This document shows positions 5,087 to 5,105 of a stretch of 5,105 nucleotides of DNA, in pieces (position 1 is the first letter of the stretch; the number at the start of each line of letters is the position of its first letter). This stretch comes from an uncultured Clostridia bacterium (GTDB lineage Bacteria; Bacillota; Clostridia; Oscillospirales; Acutalibacteraceae). The notes beneath the pieces are model-generated. The model did not search any database and was not told the origin of the DNA. It saw nothing but the letters and a program-made list of their open reading frames with translations. The position numbers were made by a program, and so were the translations under genes. The stretch is taken from positions 1 to 5,105 of the forward strand of contig CAMUZD010000153.1 of assembly GCA_947165115.1 (NCBI GenBank), written 5' to 3'.

Positions 5087-5105
5087 ACGACAATAATTTC
5101 AGTCA

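Overview
The window looks like a low-to-moderate GC Gram-positive chromosome, most likely an anaerobic gut clostridium of the Ruminococcaceae/Oscillospiraceae type. This is inferred from the tsaE-tsaB gene order, AAGGAG-type ribosome binding sites, A/T-rich consensus sigma-A promoters, tRNA genes with encoded CCA, and a cysteine-rich glycoside hydrolase of a kind common in such bacteria. No species can be named from sequence alone.

Left part (1-1213), housekeeping and intact. A minus-strand operon starts at a near-consensus promoter (736-764) and encodes TsaE, then TsaB (overlapping, running off the left edge). Both proteins make the t6A37 modification of tRNA. Upstream of it are tRNA-Gly(UCC) and tRNA-Arg(UCU), transcribed together leftward and closed by a hairpin terminator. 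tRNA-Lys(UUU) is transcribed rightward from a divergent promoter and closed by a second hairpin at 1176-1213.

Right part (1214-5105), accessory genes, all on the minus strand and all damaged. In order of transcription: a secreted protein with a signal peptide, a Pro/Gly-rich linker and a beta-helix-like repeat domain (4902-3670); a DUF5060/DUF4038 (GH140-like) glycoside hydrolase with its C-terminal domain (about 3669-1989); and a TVP38/TMEM64 (VTT-domain) membrane protein (1956-1214). The first two are joined out of frame near 3670, so the secreted protein lacks its natural C-terminus and the hydrolase lacks its N-terminus. The hydrolase is also cut by an in-frame TAA at 2190-2192, which itself forms part of a near-perfect Shine-Dalgarno sequence ahead of a TTG codon. 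The membrane protein has a one-base frameshift at 1345-1346; reading through it restores a last membrane helix and a stop right before the terminator.

Upstream of the secreted protein are two pairs of 11-bp-phased TTTAAGGTT-like direct repeats, each six bases from a -10-like hexamer. This suggests control by an OmpR/PhoB-type response regulator. Three lesions in 3.7 kb next to intact housekeeping genes mean either a decaying accessory cluster or assembly and consensus errors. The sequence alone cannot separate these.
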